64,000 bases of DNA from Cephalotus follicularis (Eukaryota; Streptophyta; Magnoliopsida; Oxalidales; Cephalotaceae). Location of the stretch: contig BDDD01000040.1 of assembly GCA_001972305.1 (NCBI GenBank), forward strand, positions 695,471 to 759,470, given 5' to 3'. A program made the translations under genes and the position numbers. This document shows, piece by piece, positions 45,178 through 57,426 of this stretch. The notes beneath the pieces were generated by a model, which saw nothing but the letters and a program-made list of their open reading frames with translations, did not search any database and had not been told where the DNA came from. Each line of letters opens with the position of its first letter. The stretch's first letter is position 1.

Positions 45178-46647
45178 CTACCTTATTCTTTTAATCATTT
45201 CTTTCTTTTCAAAAAAATTTTGATAATGTTTTACATTATTCATCTCTTCATATCCTAGTCCTGCTTTGTCAAATACACATCTTTGCATTCCTAGGAGGTT
45301 TTCTAGTTTTTCACTACAATTAGAGAATTTTGAAAAAGTTTTCTTCAAGGCATCCACTTCAACCTTAAGATTTTTATTTTCTTCTTCTAGGTGAGCTACT
45401 TCATTTTCAAGAAAGTCTGTTTCTACATCTTTAGAGTTGATTTCCTTAGTTAAGTCAATTGTTTTTAGTTCATCATTCTCATTTGTCAAAGTTCTGACCT
45501 TTTTCTTTAAGGAAGCAATTGCAGAATTATACTTTTCACACATAATGATGAGTTCATTGTAAGTTACCTCTTCGCTTTCCTCCTCCTCTTCTTCCTCGAA
45601 TGCCATCAAAGCTAGTTGAGCAACTTGTTCCCGAGTATCCTCATCCGAGCTTGATTCGTCACTATCATCCCAAGTAGCGACCATTGCTTTCTTCTTTTTT
45701 GTAAATTCTTTCGTTTTGAGATGAGGGCAATCACTTTTGTAGTGCCCTGGCTTATTGCACTCAAAGCAGATAACTTCTTCCTTTTTGCTCGATTCTCCTT
45801 TTTGATAAATTTTTCTGTTTGGTTTCCCGCCAAACTTCTTTTTGTTTGCTAGGAATCTTTTGAACTTTCTTATGAAGAGTGCGAGATCTTCATCATCGGA
45901 ATTATTTTCATCATTGTCGGAGTTTTCGATTTCGGATGATTTTAAAGCAACTACTTTTTTCTTCCTTCTTTCTTTCTCCTCATCTTCGACTCGCTTTTGC
46001 ATTGTTAGTTCATAGGTCATTAGAGACCCTAGTAGATCTTCAAGGGGAAGGAAGCTTAGATTCTTTGCCTCTTCGATTGCAGTGACCTTTGGCATCCATG
46101 ATCGTGGCAAGCACCTGAGAATCTTTCTTACCAACTCACTATTAGAAAATGTTTTGTCAAGAGATTGCAATGCATTGATAATATTAGTAAATCGGGTAAA
46201 CATGGATTTTATGTCCTCATCTTCATTCATTTGGAACAGTTCATACTCGTGAACTAAGATACTGATTTTTGCATCTTTTACTTGATTTGTCCCTTCGTAG
46301 GTGATTTCGAGTCTATCCCACATTTCTTTTGCGGAAATGCAAGAGGAGACTCTATTAAATTCACTAGAGTTTATAGCATAAATAATTACATGTTTTGCTT
46401 TTGCATTCAATTGAACTCTTCTCCTATCATCGTCATTATACGAGATTCTGGGTTTGGGAATATTTTCTACGTTTTCATCTCTAATAGGGAGTAGATGTGG
46501 ACCGTCAACAATTAGGTCCCACAAATAATAATCTAGAGATTGTATAAAGATAGTCATCTTAGCCTTCCAATGGCTATAGTTATTTCCATCAAAGAATGGG
46601 GGTTTTGAGATGTTTTGACTCTCTCCGTTGTTCATGTTCATTGTCAT
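45178..46647 (-). pseudogene. SIRE Copia gag
   Basis: From ATG at 46647 the frame gives 489 open codons: PPFFDGNNYSHWKAKMTIF, then AKEMWDRLEITYEGT, KILRCLPRSWMPKVTAIEE and EDLLGSLMTYEL. These are the UBN2-type gag core. A basic part, the knuckle CFECNKPGHYKSDC, an acidic stretch and a long coiled coil follow. The gag is complete up to the frameshift before the knuckle array. It begins about 50 bases after the primer site. Confidence 0.88.
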
Positions 46648-46694
46648 TCTAGATCGTTAGAAGCTCTAGCAATTAAGAATTATAAGCTAACCTC

Positions 46695-46706
46695 GCTCTG
46701 ATACCA
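46695..46706 (-). other. SIRE primer binding site
   Basis: GCTCTGATACCA on the + strand is TGGTATCAGAGC on the element strand, complementary to initiator tRNA-Met. It lies two bases from the LTR end. Confidence 0.93.
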
Positions 46707-46708
46707 AT

Positions 46709-48047
46709 TGAATAAACTACAGAGGGGGGGTGAATTGTAGTTTATAACTTTTTATATAACCTTTTCGAATTTAAATAATTTTTGGCAATAAACATAAAAT
46801 AATCAAGCAGTAAATAAATAAATTGCGGAGTAAGAGTTAGAGAGATGCAAACGAATTTTATAGTGGTTTGGCAAAGATCGTGCCTACGTCCACTTTCCCA
46901 AGGTCCTCCTTGAGATTCCACTAGTGTTTCACCCGAACACAAACTCCGAATATCTTTACGAGGGCTATTCGGTGCACCTTACAAGCTTTTGTGATTGACC
47001 TCAATCACAAGGGTTCACTCCCCTTACAAATTTGAATTACAAGAATAATAGGTATTTTGTGTAACCTCTTAAAGGTTTGATATGGTTATTTTGATTACAA
47101 TAAAATCTATGCTCTCAAGAAGATGGAGAGAATTTTGTATTGCTGATGTGAAGGTTTTTGATCTCTTGCTCTTGATTTTCTTTTTCTTTGGTTGCTTGAA
47201 TGAATCTCTCTTCTTCTTCTTTTTCTTTCACTTCTTTTTCTTTTTATTCTGCTGATTTGATTCTATTGCAATTAACTTTGGACCTTGGGAGTTGAAGCTT
47301 TTTGTCTTGAAAGATGTTCTATCACCCTTGGAAGTAGTATTATCAGTCTTGGAAGTTGTGTTTTCAGTCTTGAAAGTTGTAGCTTCATAAAATAGCTCAT
47401 TTAACTGTTGTCAGTAATTTTCTTGGCGCGTCAAAGCGTCGACGGAGTTCTGTAAAGCGTCGCCGCTTATGTGATCGTTTGATATTTGAATTTTGAAGTT
47501 TTTCTCCAAGCGCCGAAAGTCTTGATCATGATGTTGACAGAGTGTCACAAAGCACTGACAGTTTTATGTTAAGCGTCACCGCTTTGTACCTTTTTAATCT
47601 CCTCAAAAACTTCTGTTCTAAACCTCTGATAATTTCCCTTTAACTGTCGACCCTTTGACTTCAAAGCGATGACGCTTTATTCTGAGCGTCGCCGCTTTGT
47701 GTAACTTCAATTGATTCAAAAGCTTTTGTTCTAAACTACTGATAGCTTCCTTCTAACTGTAGACCCTTTGGCTTTAAAGCGCTGACGCTTTATTCTGGGC
47801 GTCGACGCTTTGTGCAACTTCATTTGATTCAAAAGCTTCTGTTCTAAACTGCTGATAGCTTCCTTCTAACTGTCGACCCTTTGGCCTTAAAGCGCTGACG
47901 CTTTATTCTGGGCGTCGACGCTTTGCCTTATTTCTGCAGTTTTCTATTTTGACTTTGCACTTTTTATCTTTAACTTGTAGAACAAGAAACTTTGTTAAAT
48001 ACAAATATGTTATCATCAAAACAAGGATTTAGACATAAATGTCAACA
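46709..48047 (-). mobile_element. SIRE-type 5' LTR (1339 bp)
   Basis: On the element strand it starts TGTTGACATTTATG at 48047 and ends GTAGTTTATTCA at 46709. The start is typical of SIRE/Maximus. A palindrome cluster lies 110-620 bp from the start (47425-47925). No matching 3' LTR is found, so a target duplication cannot be tested. The 3' half resembles the fragment at 57427-57997. Confidence 0.85.
47425..47925. repeat. GCGTCGACGC palindrome cluster in the SIRE LTR
   Basis: At least ten sites of the form AAAGCG-N4-CGCTTT occur, with centres TCGA, CTGA, ATGA or TCGC. Examples are AAAGCGCTGACGCTTT (47777 and 47890 regions) and GGCGTCGACGCTTTG. The last part is an imperfect tandem repeat of about 115 bp ending in 'TTCAAAAGCTTYTGTTCTAAACTRCTGATAGCTTCC'. 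Confidence 0.82.
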
Positions 48048-49929
48048 AAAGATAAACATTGTACACCAATATCTCAGGGTTTACATAGGGCTGTTTACAA
48101 AAGATACAAAACAACCCAAAACATAACCCAAAAGTATGTCCCAAATGCATGAAGGGAACTAGCCGAGAAGGCCAGGGGAAGAGCAAACTCCTCGGTCTAC
48201 CTCGCAACAAGTCCTTAGCATGGTCTGACGTGGGAAGACTTCACCTATTTCCTCGACTGCAAAACAACAACCTGGGAGAGGATTAGTCCAAAGACTAGTG
48301 ACAGGGGAAGGAAAGCATTCCATAGCGCCCGACGACACCGGACGCTTAGCAAAAGGTTATGCCCAACTGGCCAACAAGCTCACCTCGGCTCACCACCTGA
48401 GGACACTCAACAAGAATCAAAAGACTACTTGGAGTATAAAAGATAGCAAAAGACATGTATATATCAACAATGCTATGAGACTATAATATGAGAGATAAAA
48501 ATAAACCAAAGTGTACATACCCAATATCCTGAGGACCCAACAAAGGATCAAAAACTCCAGGGATCAATTGATCAGAGGAATACTGGTACCTGCCACATTA
48601 CCAAAACCCGCCTCGGCCATTCACCTCGGCCATATCCATACATCTGCTGGCACCGAGTTTCACGGCAGAAAATCTCAACAGTCCCTGACCGGAGAAGAAG
48701 ATCATAGGCTTGCAGGGAGTGCACCACATGCCATGTATCGATACAGAGAGCCACAAGTCTTGGCCTTCCACCAGAGGTGCCGACTAATCAGTATCGAACC
48801 CAACCCCTGGGAGGCATAGAAGATCACGAACATCAACTGAGGGGCTAGCGAATCACCGCAAGGCACCACCCTCATCGTCAATCGTATGAGAACTTCGACT
48901 GGGAGGTCGGCGAATCACCACCCAAGACCATCCTTCGTCGGGAATCCCATAGAAGAGCATCATAACGGTCCTCACAATTTCCAGTAACCAGTATCCATAA
49001 CCAACAACACATGGTATCAACCAAAAGTTATGACGTATATAAACATGATAAATCAAGGGGAAGCACATCCCGGAACATCAAGCATACCAGCTTGTAAATC
49101 AATATCGTCTGAATGAAATATGTCAAAACGAGGAGGAACCACTCCTAGAATAAAGACACCGTGGAAGGAATATATATATGTAAATACAAATACACATCCG
49201 AGGACACAATAAGCTTAGGACTCTCAACTGTTTCAAGATAAAAAGAAGGAATGTCCCACTCACCGCTTATCCACACCTCCGCACCTCTTCCTATAGCTGA
49301 GGATCAACGCTCGGCTCCTCAGCTACAAGAACAAAGAACACAGACTTAGCAGAGTCTGCAACAAAAAATAGAGAGAAAACATGCATGTAACCTTCAAGGC
49401 ATGATCGTCTCCTCAGATAGTCATCCTGACCATCCACAAAGCTCAACATTCCACCATGGAGCACCACGATCACCATCACCATCATCTCTGACTCCACCAT
49501 AAACGAGAGGTTTAGCACGCACATTCCAAAAAAACAAAGGAAAGAAGACGAAGAAAGGAAGAGCTCACCTCTATGAACTCAAGGTCCACGATCTTCAAGC
49601 AAAACTCATCTTCGACAAAGGAAACTTCAGAAGGAAAGAAGAGAGCACAGAGAACTTACACACTTCTCTCACCTACACACTTCTGGAACCAACCACTTAT
49701 ACAACGGCTCCTTGATGTGCCTATACTGTCTTGATGTGAGGTGGTTGTGTGCTTGACAAGACAGAACACTGAAATCCCTTACACAACATGCCACCAACAC
49801 ATGCACATACAAAGCCAACGCGCCAAAACGTAAGGCATCAGCAAGCCTTCAAAGCCAACCAACCAACACCAAAGCCAAGGCCCGACTTCTCTTTCCCAAA
49901 GGAAAAAGAAAGATTTTTCCAAGGCCCAA
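48048..49929 (-). mobile_element. outer gypsy-type LTR, main part
   Basis: Together with 52438-52482 this is one LTR on the minus strand that starts TGTAACGACCCAAG at 52482. It is split by the solo LTR at 49930-52437 and cut by the SIRE LTR at 48047. It has a leader with CACTTCTCTCACC-like repeats (49620-49700) and possible splice-like GAGGTGAG near 49565. I see no coding frame. The region 48100-49560 may include internal sequence. Confidence 0.5.
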
Positions 49930-52161
49930 CCTAACACCTCGCGCCCGCAGAATGGACACGTGGCATTACTCTCAATCCAATATACAATACAATGGTCGGG
50001 ACTAGCAATATAAAAATGCAGAAAACTTAAAACTTTTCAATAGATGTCATGTGCGGAAGATACAATACAGTAATCCATTCACGTGATACAATACGGTACA
50101 ATACCAATAATTGCAATACAAAACATGTTCGGTTACAATACTATGCCAAACATTTCATTTCAAAACATTCTAATACAACACTCATCACCAGTCTCATTGG
50201 TACAAACTGAGATACAGTCCAGTCACATCAAATGGTCATGCAGTTATGACGAACTTCAATCCTTTTGTCAACAGCTATCTGCTGCCCTACCTATGCCACA
50301 CATAAAAGTACAGCACAACCCCACCCCGAAGGATGGGGTTAGCCACAAGGCTAAGCAGAAAACCAATGCAGCATGTATGCATATACAATATGAAATATCG
50401 GTGACAGTCTATGCAATATAAATGTGCGGTGTACAATATAAAAGCATGATATGGAAAATGCATGAATACAATTGGCGATCTGACTATCCGTATGAAACTG
50501 ACCCATAACAGAGCATATGGATAGGATCTATAACAATCAATCAATGACAAACACTCAATGGTGGTGTATCAAACACCCAATCAAACAACCATATACTATA
50601 GAGCATGGACCTCGGGTCAGTACAATGTCAATCGATGGAAATGATCAATCCCACGGAAGGTAGTCTTCAAAAAATGTGGGAGATCTATCTACTGTTCTCA
50701 GACTAATCAGGTCTAGAACTCGTAGATCTTCCAGCCTATGGTTGGGTCAGTACAATCTCGATGAGCTACAACCATGGGAGAGCTACTATACCGTTAGGGA
50801 GCTACGGCCCTCCGGGAGCATCAATCATCAATCAATAATCAATAACGGTACTGCTCGTCAGCAGATCAAAACAATAAATGACGTGAACGACGAAATAGGT
50901 GGACAAGGTCGATAGCCTAACATACCGATACGTGTCATAAGGTCGCTCTATAGGATCCTCACAATACAATCAATCAATCTGTCAGTACAATGCCGATATG
51001 TGGTGATGTCTAATGGAGAAATGGGAATGTGTGTCCAACGTTCCAAACTTAGACTCACATCACTTATAGCTCAATCAATCAATCAATCAATAAATCAGTT
51101 AGTAGCCAATAGACGGTGACAATTGAATTAACGAGATAAGAAGAAGTATCTATCCGGTTAGTGAAAGTCACTGGATCATCGCCTATAGCTCAAGCTGTCA
51201 CTCTATTGATTTATCAATTCAATCTTTGAAAACCGTAGAAAACTGTGTTTCAAACGCTTGAATACCTCAAGTGAGGCTCCAGTCAATCGGCAATGCGAAA
51301 AGGAGTTGAAAACCAGCTTTAAAACAACTAAAAGTTCCATTCAGCCCGAAATGCGCCGATGTCCTTGGCCAAAGACATCGATGCGTATCAGGCATGCCTT
51401 TAAAAATGGTGGAAGGACATCGACGTCTTTGAAAGACATCGATGTCTTTCTTTGTATCTGTAGAGTTATGGTCGAAGGCGTCAATGTCCTTGGACAAAGA
51501 GGTCGACGTGTTTCAATAAAAATAGCCTGGGAATACGTATCGATGTTCAACGTCGATGTCTTCTCTGGGAAGAAGAGATTTCAAGGCAGAGACGTCGATG
51601 TCTTTCAAAGACGTCGATGTCTTTCAAAGACGTCGATGTCTTTGCTGCAGAATCAAAGATGCTGCATTCAAAAGCAAAAGACATCGATATCCATGGGCTG
51701 GGGATCGATGTCTTTGCTGGGCATGGTCGATTTTTGTGCAGAAAACCAGCAATTCTCAAGTCAAAATCCATTTAAAACCCATTCTTTGAAAACCAAGGGT
51801 TAAAATCAATCATTTAAGGTTAGTAAAACTAATTACAATCTTCAATCTCTCTCTATATCAATTAGGTCAAGGATTTAATTAAAAACCCTAATTCCACAAT
51901 TCAATGCAATACAATAATTCAATCATTCAATCAATCAGGCAATTCAATCAATCAGTCAATTAAGCAATAGACAATTCAAGTAGAGAATTCCTACCTATAA
52001 CGAAGCTTCAACGGTTGAGCTTCCAATCAATTAATCGGCTGAAATCACCCAAGAATCAGCTGCTATGTTGTTCAATCCGCAAGAAAGAGACTTGCAATCA
52101 TTATGTGCCGTTGGAGAAGCAAATCCGGAGCTGCAAGAGGGAGAGGGAGGCTGCCGGCTGG

Positions 52162-52199
<38 letters not shown>

Positions 52200-52442
52200 A
52201 AGGAATGAGAAAATGTGAGAAAATGGGTTAAGGATTGACTTATATAGTCGATCAGGCCAATTCTTCGAAACTCGGCCCAAAATCCCGACTATACATGCAT
52301 ACAATCAATACAATAACTAATAGGTATGGGAATACCTCATTCCAATACAGTGCAATACGGTTCAATACAATTCAGTATAGTACAATACGGTACAATATAT
52401 GCATGAATAGTACAAAAAGGGAATTCGAGTCGTTACACCCAA
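49925..52442 (-). mobile_element. solo gypsy LTR (49930-52437) with perfect 5-bp target site duplication
   Basis: On the element strand it starts TGTAACGACTCGAATTCCC (52437) and ends GCGGGCGCGAGGTGTTAGG (49930), 2508 bp. The 5-mer CCCAA flanks both sides (49925-49929 and 52438-52442). It is the same family as the LTR at 57998-60544 in the opposite orientation. It has a TATA box (TATATAAG on the minus strand, + 52238-52250), a CT-rich leader (52160-52198) and a palindrome cluster (51345-51722). No internal sequence is present. The last two bases, GG instead of CA, are mutated. Confidence 0.92.
51345..51722. repeat. ACATCGATGT palindrome cluster in LTR
   Basis: About fourteen copies of GACATCGATGTCTTT or GACGTCGATGTCTTTC occur, several directly joined (51420-51450 and 51585-51640). 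This replaces the GCGTCGACGC type of other families but keeps the TCGA centre. Confidence 0.88.
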
Positions 52443-52482
52443 ACACAAAGTCTAATACCCAAATTGGACTTGGGTCGTTACA
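52438..52482 (-). mobile_element. outer gypsy-type LTR, start segment
   Basis: These 45 bp read TGTAACGACCCAAGTCC on the minus strand and end at the target duplication CCCAA. They form the broken-off 5' end of the LTR at 48048-49929. Confidence 0.6.
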
Positions 52483-52608
52483 TTACTAAACTATATATGA
52501 AATGACCTAAAACCTAATTACATGATGTGTCTTTTGGTAGATTGGCTGAGGAGTTTGTAATAACTTCAAGGTTAAGCGTGCATGGATAGGAGTAGTACCA
52601 GGATGACA

Positions 52609-52780
52609 GACTTCCTAGGAAGTCTCACCAAATCCATCAACATGGACAAAACTGTGAGTCCCACTTGGAGACACAAATGTATGGCTGTCGTGGGTTTTGC
52701 GTGGGGAAAGCGGACAATTTACACGTGGAACTCACGATTTTGTCTTTGTTGATGGATTTTGTGAGACTTTTCAACAGGTC
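52609..52780. mobile_element. hairpin MITE (172 bp)
   Basis: The left arm 52609-52664 and right arm 52724-52780 are reverse complements with about 85 percent match. Examples are GTCTCACCAAATCCATCAAC against GTTGATGGATTTTGTGAGAC, and GACAAAACTGTGAG against CTCACGATTTTGTC. The loop is about 60 bp. No clear target duplication is visible. Confidence 0.7.
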
Positions 52781-52789
52781 AACCATATT

Positions 52790-54430
52790 GGATGGACATT
52801 GAACTTCATAGTTTTTACAAACTCTTCGGCTGATAGGTTCTATGTCACCTTATATATGGTTTAGTATAGTAATATCATATGTCAATTTTTAAATCGATTG
52901 GAAATCTATATTTATTCTTTTAAACAAGAAACTCTTTAACGGTAGATATAAAAAAACTATATAACAATCAAATTCGTTATGTGTCAAAAACATACTTATA
53001 AATTTTTATCGACTTAAAAATTGAAATGCACGATCTATTTAGGTAGTAGATAAAATTCAATGGTTATATTTGTAAAATATAATTATATAATATGATAAAA
53101 AATTAAAAATAGAGAAGTATGGAGATGATGTGTATGGAGAGGATATGATCTCGGTTTACTAAGATAAAAATTTCTTTTTATATGTCTAATTTAGGAGTGT
53201 TGATAAAATAAGTAAAAATATCATAACATAGAGGTAGGATATATTATCACATGATATCAAACTTTTTAGTTTGTCACTCCATCTTATATCACTATATAGG
53301 GTGCATTAATTTTAAGACCTTAATTAATGTACTCAATTAAGTAATATTAAGTTATTTAAGATATAATGATAACTTTTTAGTTTATTATTTTACGTAATTT
53401 AGCCTACATCCATAACATATATTAATTTTTTTAAAGATATTTTGAGGGTGTTAACACCCACCGCTCCTGAGTAGAAAGGAGCGAACCCACACTTTCTTGT
53501 CGATTCTATCTTCATTCTTCTTTCACTTTCTTCTTTTTCCTGTTACTTTATCACAGTGAAAGTGGGTCTAAAGGTACGTGGAGGACGCGTGCTTGTTATT
53601 TCCAATCACATCGATCAACAATATCTTTCCAGAATAAGCTATTATTATAACTAATTGCTTTTCTCCAAAACTCGTACTCACGTTAGTATTATGTCCCACA
53701 TAAAAAAAAACATTGGCAGTTTGACTTTAAGCCTAGAGGCAGCTTTATCTAAGCAGGTTCACTGCAAAAGATCATATGGGGCTGGCAAAAAATTAAGGGA
53801 GACCAACCATTCATGCAAAAAATAAGAATAAGATGATGGGTATAAGCCCTCTTGTCTTTAATTATCAACAAAAACTGATACAATACAAACTGCAAATTTC
53901 TGTCTTCTTCGTTAGTCTTTAGATTGTGACTAGGGAACGAAAGCTACTAAAAAAACCATCAAATATTTCATCTCCTAATTCATATCTTAATTTTTAAATA
54001 ACGTAACATGATCTATAAATTTTAGTTTCAATTTTGTTTTATCAAATAATACAACAATCTGTAATAAATTTATATAACATCAATTCAATTGAGTTCAACT
54101 AACATGTATGCATGATTAGTATAACTTCAACTGACTTACATGTATCATTTGAATATGTTTATTTATTTGCTTATTTATTTTTTAAAATTGATCACAGGAT
54201 TCTAAGTCTCTTCTTATTTGAATATGATCAATCATTAAAAAAAAGTGATATATATATGTTATTTTAATATAATTATTTTATATTTATTATTTATAAAATA
54301 AATATACGAGTAATTGCTCACGTTCAATTCCCCTGTATAAAATTGGCTATCTTTCGCAAACCCCAGTATTCGAGCTCTGTCACGTAGACTATGTGTAGTA
54401 AACTCAAGCAATGTGCATCTTTTTTTTTTG
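52790..54430. other. AT-rich sequence without recognised gene
   Basis: No reading frame or terminal motif was found. Short poly-A/T runs and a GGTGTTAACACCC palindrome (about 53449) are present. Confidence 0.45.
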
Positions 54431-54437
54431 GGCTTCT

Positions 54438-55011
54438 GTCCCGATAATTTTCCTGAAATCTGCCACCAGACTGATGTGACATGTACTTGTCAATTTCTTT
54501 TTTATTTTATTTTCTCTTACCTCTCAAACGCCAATCAAGGAGAAAAAACAAGTTTTTTTTTTCTGTTACATACCGAATGAGAATCAAACAGAAAAAACAA
54601 AATATTGCATCTCCTTTTTTCAGCTTCATCTCCATCCCAAATGAGAATCAGACGGAAAAAACAAACATCTTGCATCTCTCCTTTTCAGCTTCATCTCCAT
54701 ATCTCTCTCTATTATTAAAATCCAAAAATAACAAAATAAATTTTCTGAAACCTAAGAAAGAGAGAGAATGGAGAGAGAGAGAGAGAGAGAGAGATGCATA
54801 AGCTTTGGTTTTTACTCTGTGATTCCAAGACAATGCTTTGATTCTAGTTTGATTGAGGGGTGAGATAAAGACAAAATTGATGCAGAGAGAAAAACGAGAT
54901 ACAATGGGTTTTTTTCTTTGATTTTGTTTATTCAGAGGTTAGAAAATAAAAACTGACGCGTGTCATATGCCATGTCAGTCGGGTATCAATTTTCGATAAA
55001 TGTATCGGGAC
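54438..55011. mobile_element. possible MITE or foldback element with imperfect inverted ends
   Basis: GTCCCGATAATTTTCC..CTGATGTGACATG at 54438-54485 matches, in reverse complement, GTGTCATATGCCATGTCAG..TATCGGGAC (54958-55011). Inside are a two-unit tandem repeat (54569-54706) and a GA run (54773-54795). Similarity of the arms is moderate and the target duplication is not clear. Confidence 0.45.
54569..54706. repeat. two tandem units of about 67 bp
   Basis: 'AATGAGAATCARACRGAAAAAACAAA..TTGCATCTC.CTTTT.CAGCTTCATCTCCAT' occurs twice, starting near 54577 and 54640. Confidence 0.8.
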
Positions 55012-56745
55012 AAAAAGTATCTGTTTTTTATTCCTGTTCATATGTTTATCAAATAACCATTACTCTGTTTTTTTTTTTTTTGTTACCATAATTAAAATTT
55101 TCTTATCTGCTATTTTTTTTGGTATAAAATGTAATTTATTGCTGAAATACCCTAAACAAAAGTTAAACATTTATTTATTTTATTAAATATATATTTTAAT
55201 AATTTAACCTCATAAGTAAGTTCTAGATTTTATAGTAAGTATAAATGCAATCCTTATAAGAGTTTTATTCACTTTTCAAAAGAAAACATTGAAGAGAAAG
55301 AAGGTGAGATCACCAAAAAAACGAAATTCAAGCTGAAAAATCATCAAGAAGGCATCTCATTTGTTAATCTTGTTAGAAATCATGCTAGGTTGCACGTAGA
55401 ATTAAAATTTTGTCATTATACAAATTCTTGCCACCACAAGCCGTTTTTCGTCCGGCAAGATTTTAAAGATGGTATTACACTTTTTAGAATCATCTCTTGA
55501 TTACAAATCCAAGGATATAAACTCGTTCTATTTCGTTGAACTGTTTAAAAGTAATGATGATCTGAAGTTTGAAACTCATTATTAAATCTGTGATTATTTA
55601 CAAACTTCAAGTTGCTGAAAAACGACTTTTCGAGGATCGTATTGTTTGAACCTTGATAATAAGTTGTAGTATCATATGAATACTTTCAAACCTTTTGATG
55701 ACATGATCTAATAAGTATTGCTTTGAGAGAATTGTAACCCCAAAGTAGAAAACTCGTAACCGTGAAATCTGAAAATTTTGGTTTTTGAAAATCAATTTTT
55801 CTACAAAGTTAATTCTCAGCTTAGGAGATTGTGGGCGCGTGGGACCCACCCCCACCTATAGAGGTTTGAAAAATAAATTGTTTTATCAAAAGTTTGATAA
55901 AGTGATTTTCTAATTTTATATATTATAATTTTAATTTTTTACACGAAATTTGGACTTGATATAAATTTTTCAATTGAAAAATATGATTTTCTGACATATT
56001 CTCCCTTGCGTGAATCCATGAGGCATTTTTGTGTGTTCTAGTTATTTTTAAATATTAATATTTATTCTGGTCTTTCAATTTTTTAGGGAGGTGTATATTA
56101 AATCACACTTTTTGTTTCCGGCTTAATTATTATTGCTTATTTTGACATGATAGAAATTAGTTTTTGTTAAAAAAGTTAGTTTTGAAGAGAGTGATAGCTA
56201 AACTATTGTCTATGAACCTTAGGGAATGCATACAACACATCCCTGGCATCATGCATGTGCTTGTTAGAATGTGCTTTTGATTTCATAGTGATTTATCTGA
56301 ATTATTAGATTCATAATTTGTATCGGATTTTTGTGACTTCTTGGTTAAGCATGTCAGGTAAGTAACTTGACACTTTTTAGTGTTTTCAACCTAAACAGAC
56401 CCTATGTGAGTTTATTAAAATTCAAATTATTATTTTGTTTTTGCTACCATCTTATTTATGAAAATCGGGTCTAACATGTTTCGTTTGAAAGATTGTAAGT
56501 ATGATATTTTACAAATCTCAGTTTCTTAGGAATAAATAGTTTTCCAACATGATAAGTATTTTGGAAACAATGACTCGAAATGTGTGATTATGGTTTTGGA
56601 TTTATATTATCTTATTATAACTATGATCAGATGTGCTTACCAATGGGAGTTAAACATTGGTCATCTCAACTTATAATCTGAGAAACTAGTTTTGACACCG
56701 ATGCATCGGTGTAAAAATAATGTTTTTTGTTATCTGTTATCAATT
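55012..56745. other. AT-rich sequence without recognised gene
   Basis: No open frame with coding character or known element ends. The stretch at 55300-55860 has mixed composition but multiple stops in all frames. Confidence 0.45.
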
Positions 56746-56749
56746 ATCT

Positions 56750-57425
56750 CACATATATCGTCTGCGATATAATACAGTGGTACACAACATATTTGTTATC
56801 TAACCCATGCAATTGTGGAACACCTCGAGCTCGAATGGTGAGCCCGAAACGTCACTTTTGCCTTATTTGGTCACTTAGTACAATAGTTGGGTACTAGTTA
56901 AATTTAACAATTGCAGAATAATCAAAAAAAATTCAAACAAAGTGTATTAACCCATTTATAAAGCTTAAATGAATATATGTATTCATTACAATCCAAAATA
57001 TAGTACAATATCATCATTCTCTATTAAACCTTTAGCCCAAACAAATGCAGCACATCAACTCACTGACCATTGCTCCCTGGTGCTCGGCCTGTACATAATG
57101 GTAATGTCTCATGCTGAATGATGTGTTAGTCATATGGCCAAGCATAAGAGTCCTTATGTACAAATGGAATGAATAATGTATACATGATTAATGCATGTCA
57201 TGGTATATGCATGAATGCAAATTGTGATCTGACTATTCATATACAACCGTCCCATGCCGGTGCATAGGAATATGATATAATCAATCAATCTTATCAAATC
57301 ATCTATCAGACAATCTAATATGGGTGTACGAAGACACTCAAACAACCTATAGAGCTTAATGACCTTTGGTATCGGTATCAGTACAGTACATCAGATCCCA
57401 TGGAAGGAAGTCCTTCAAAAAGGGT
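56750..57425 (-). mobile_element. decayed gypsy LTR fragment (family of 49930-52437)
   Basis: The order of phrases matches 50110-50680: GCATGAATGCAA, GATCTGACTATTCATA, CCATGCCGGTGCATAGGA, AGAGCTTAATGACC and CCATGGAAGGAAGTCCTTC. Divergence is high. It is cut at about 57425 by the SIRE-like LTR. Confidence 0.55.
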
Positions 57426-57426
57426 G

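Noticed and set aside
51258-51803. Frame of 181 codons across the ACATCGATGT cluster
   Set aside because: Repetitive residues (DIDVF-like) from the palindromes in an LTR; no protein family.
53449-53480. GGTGTTAACACCC as a transposon end
   Set aside because: Single short palindrome without a partner or target duplication.
55607-55855. 82-codon frame on the minus strand
   Set aside because: Isolated, no domain, no codon character; most likely chance.
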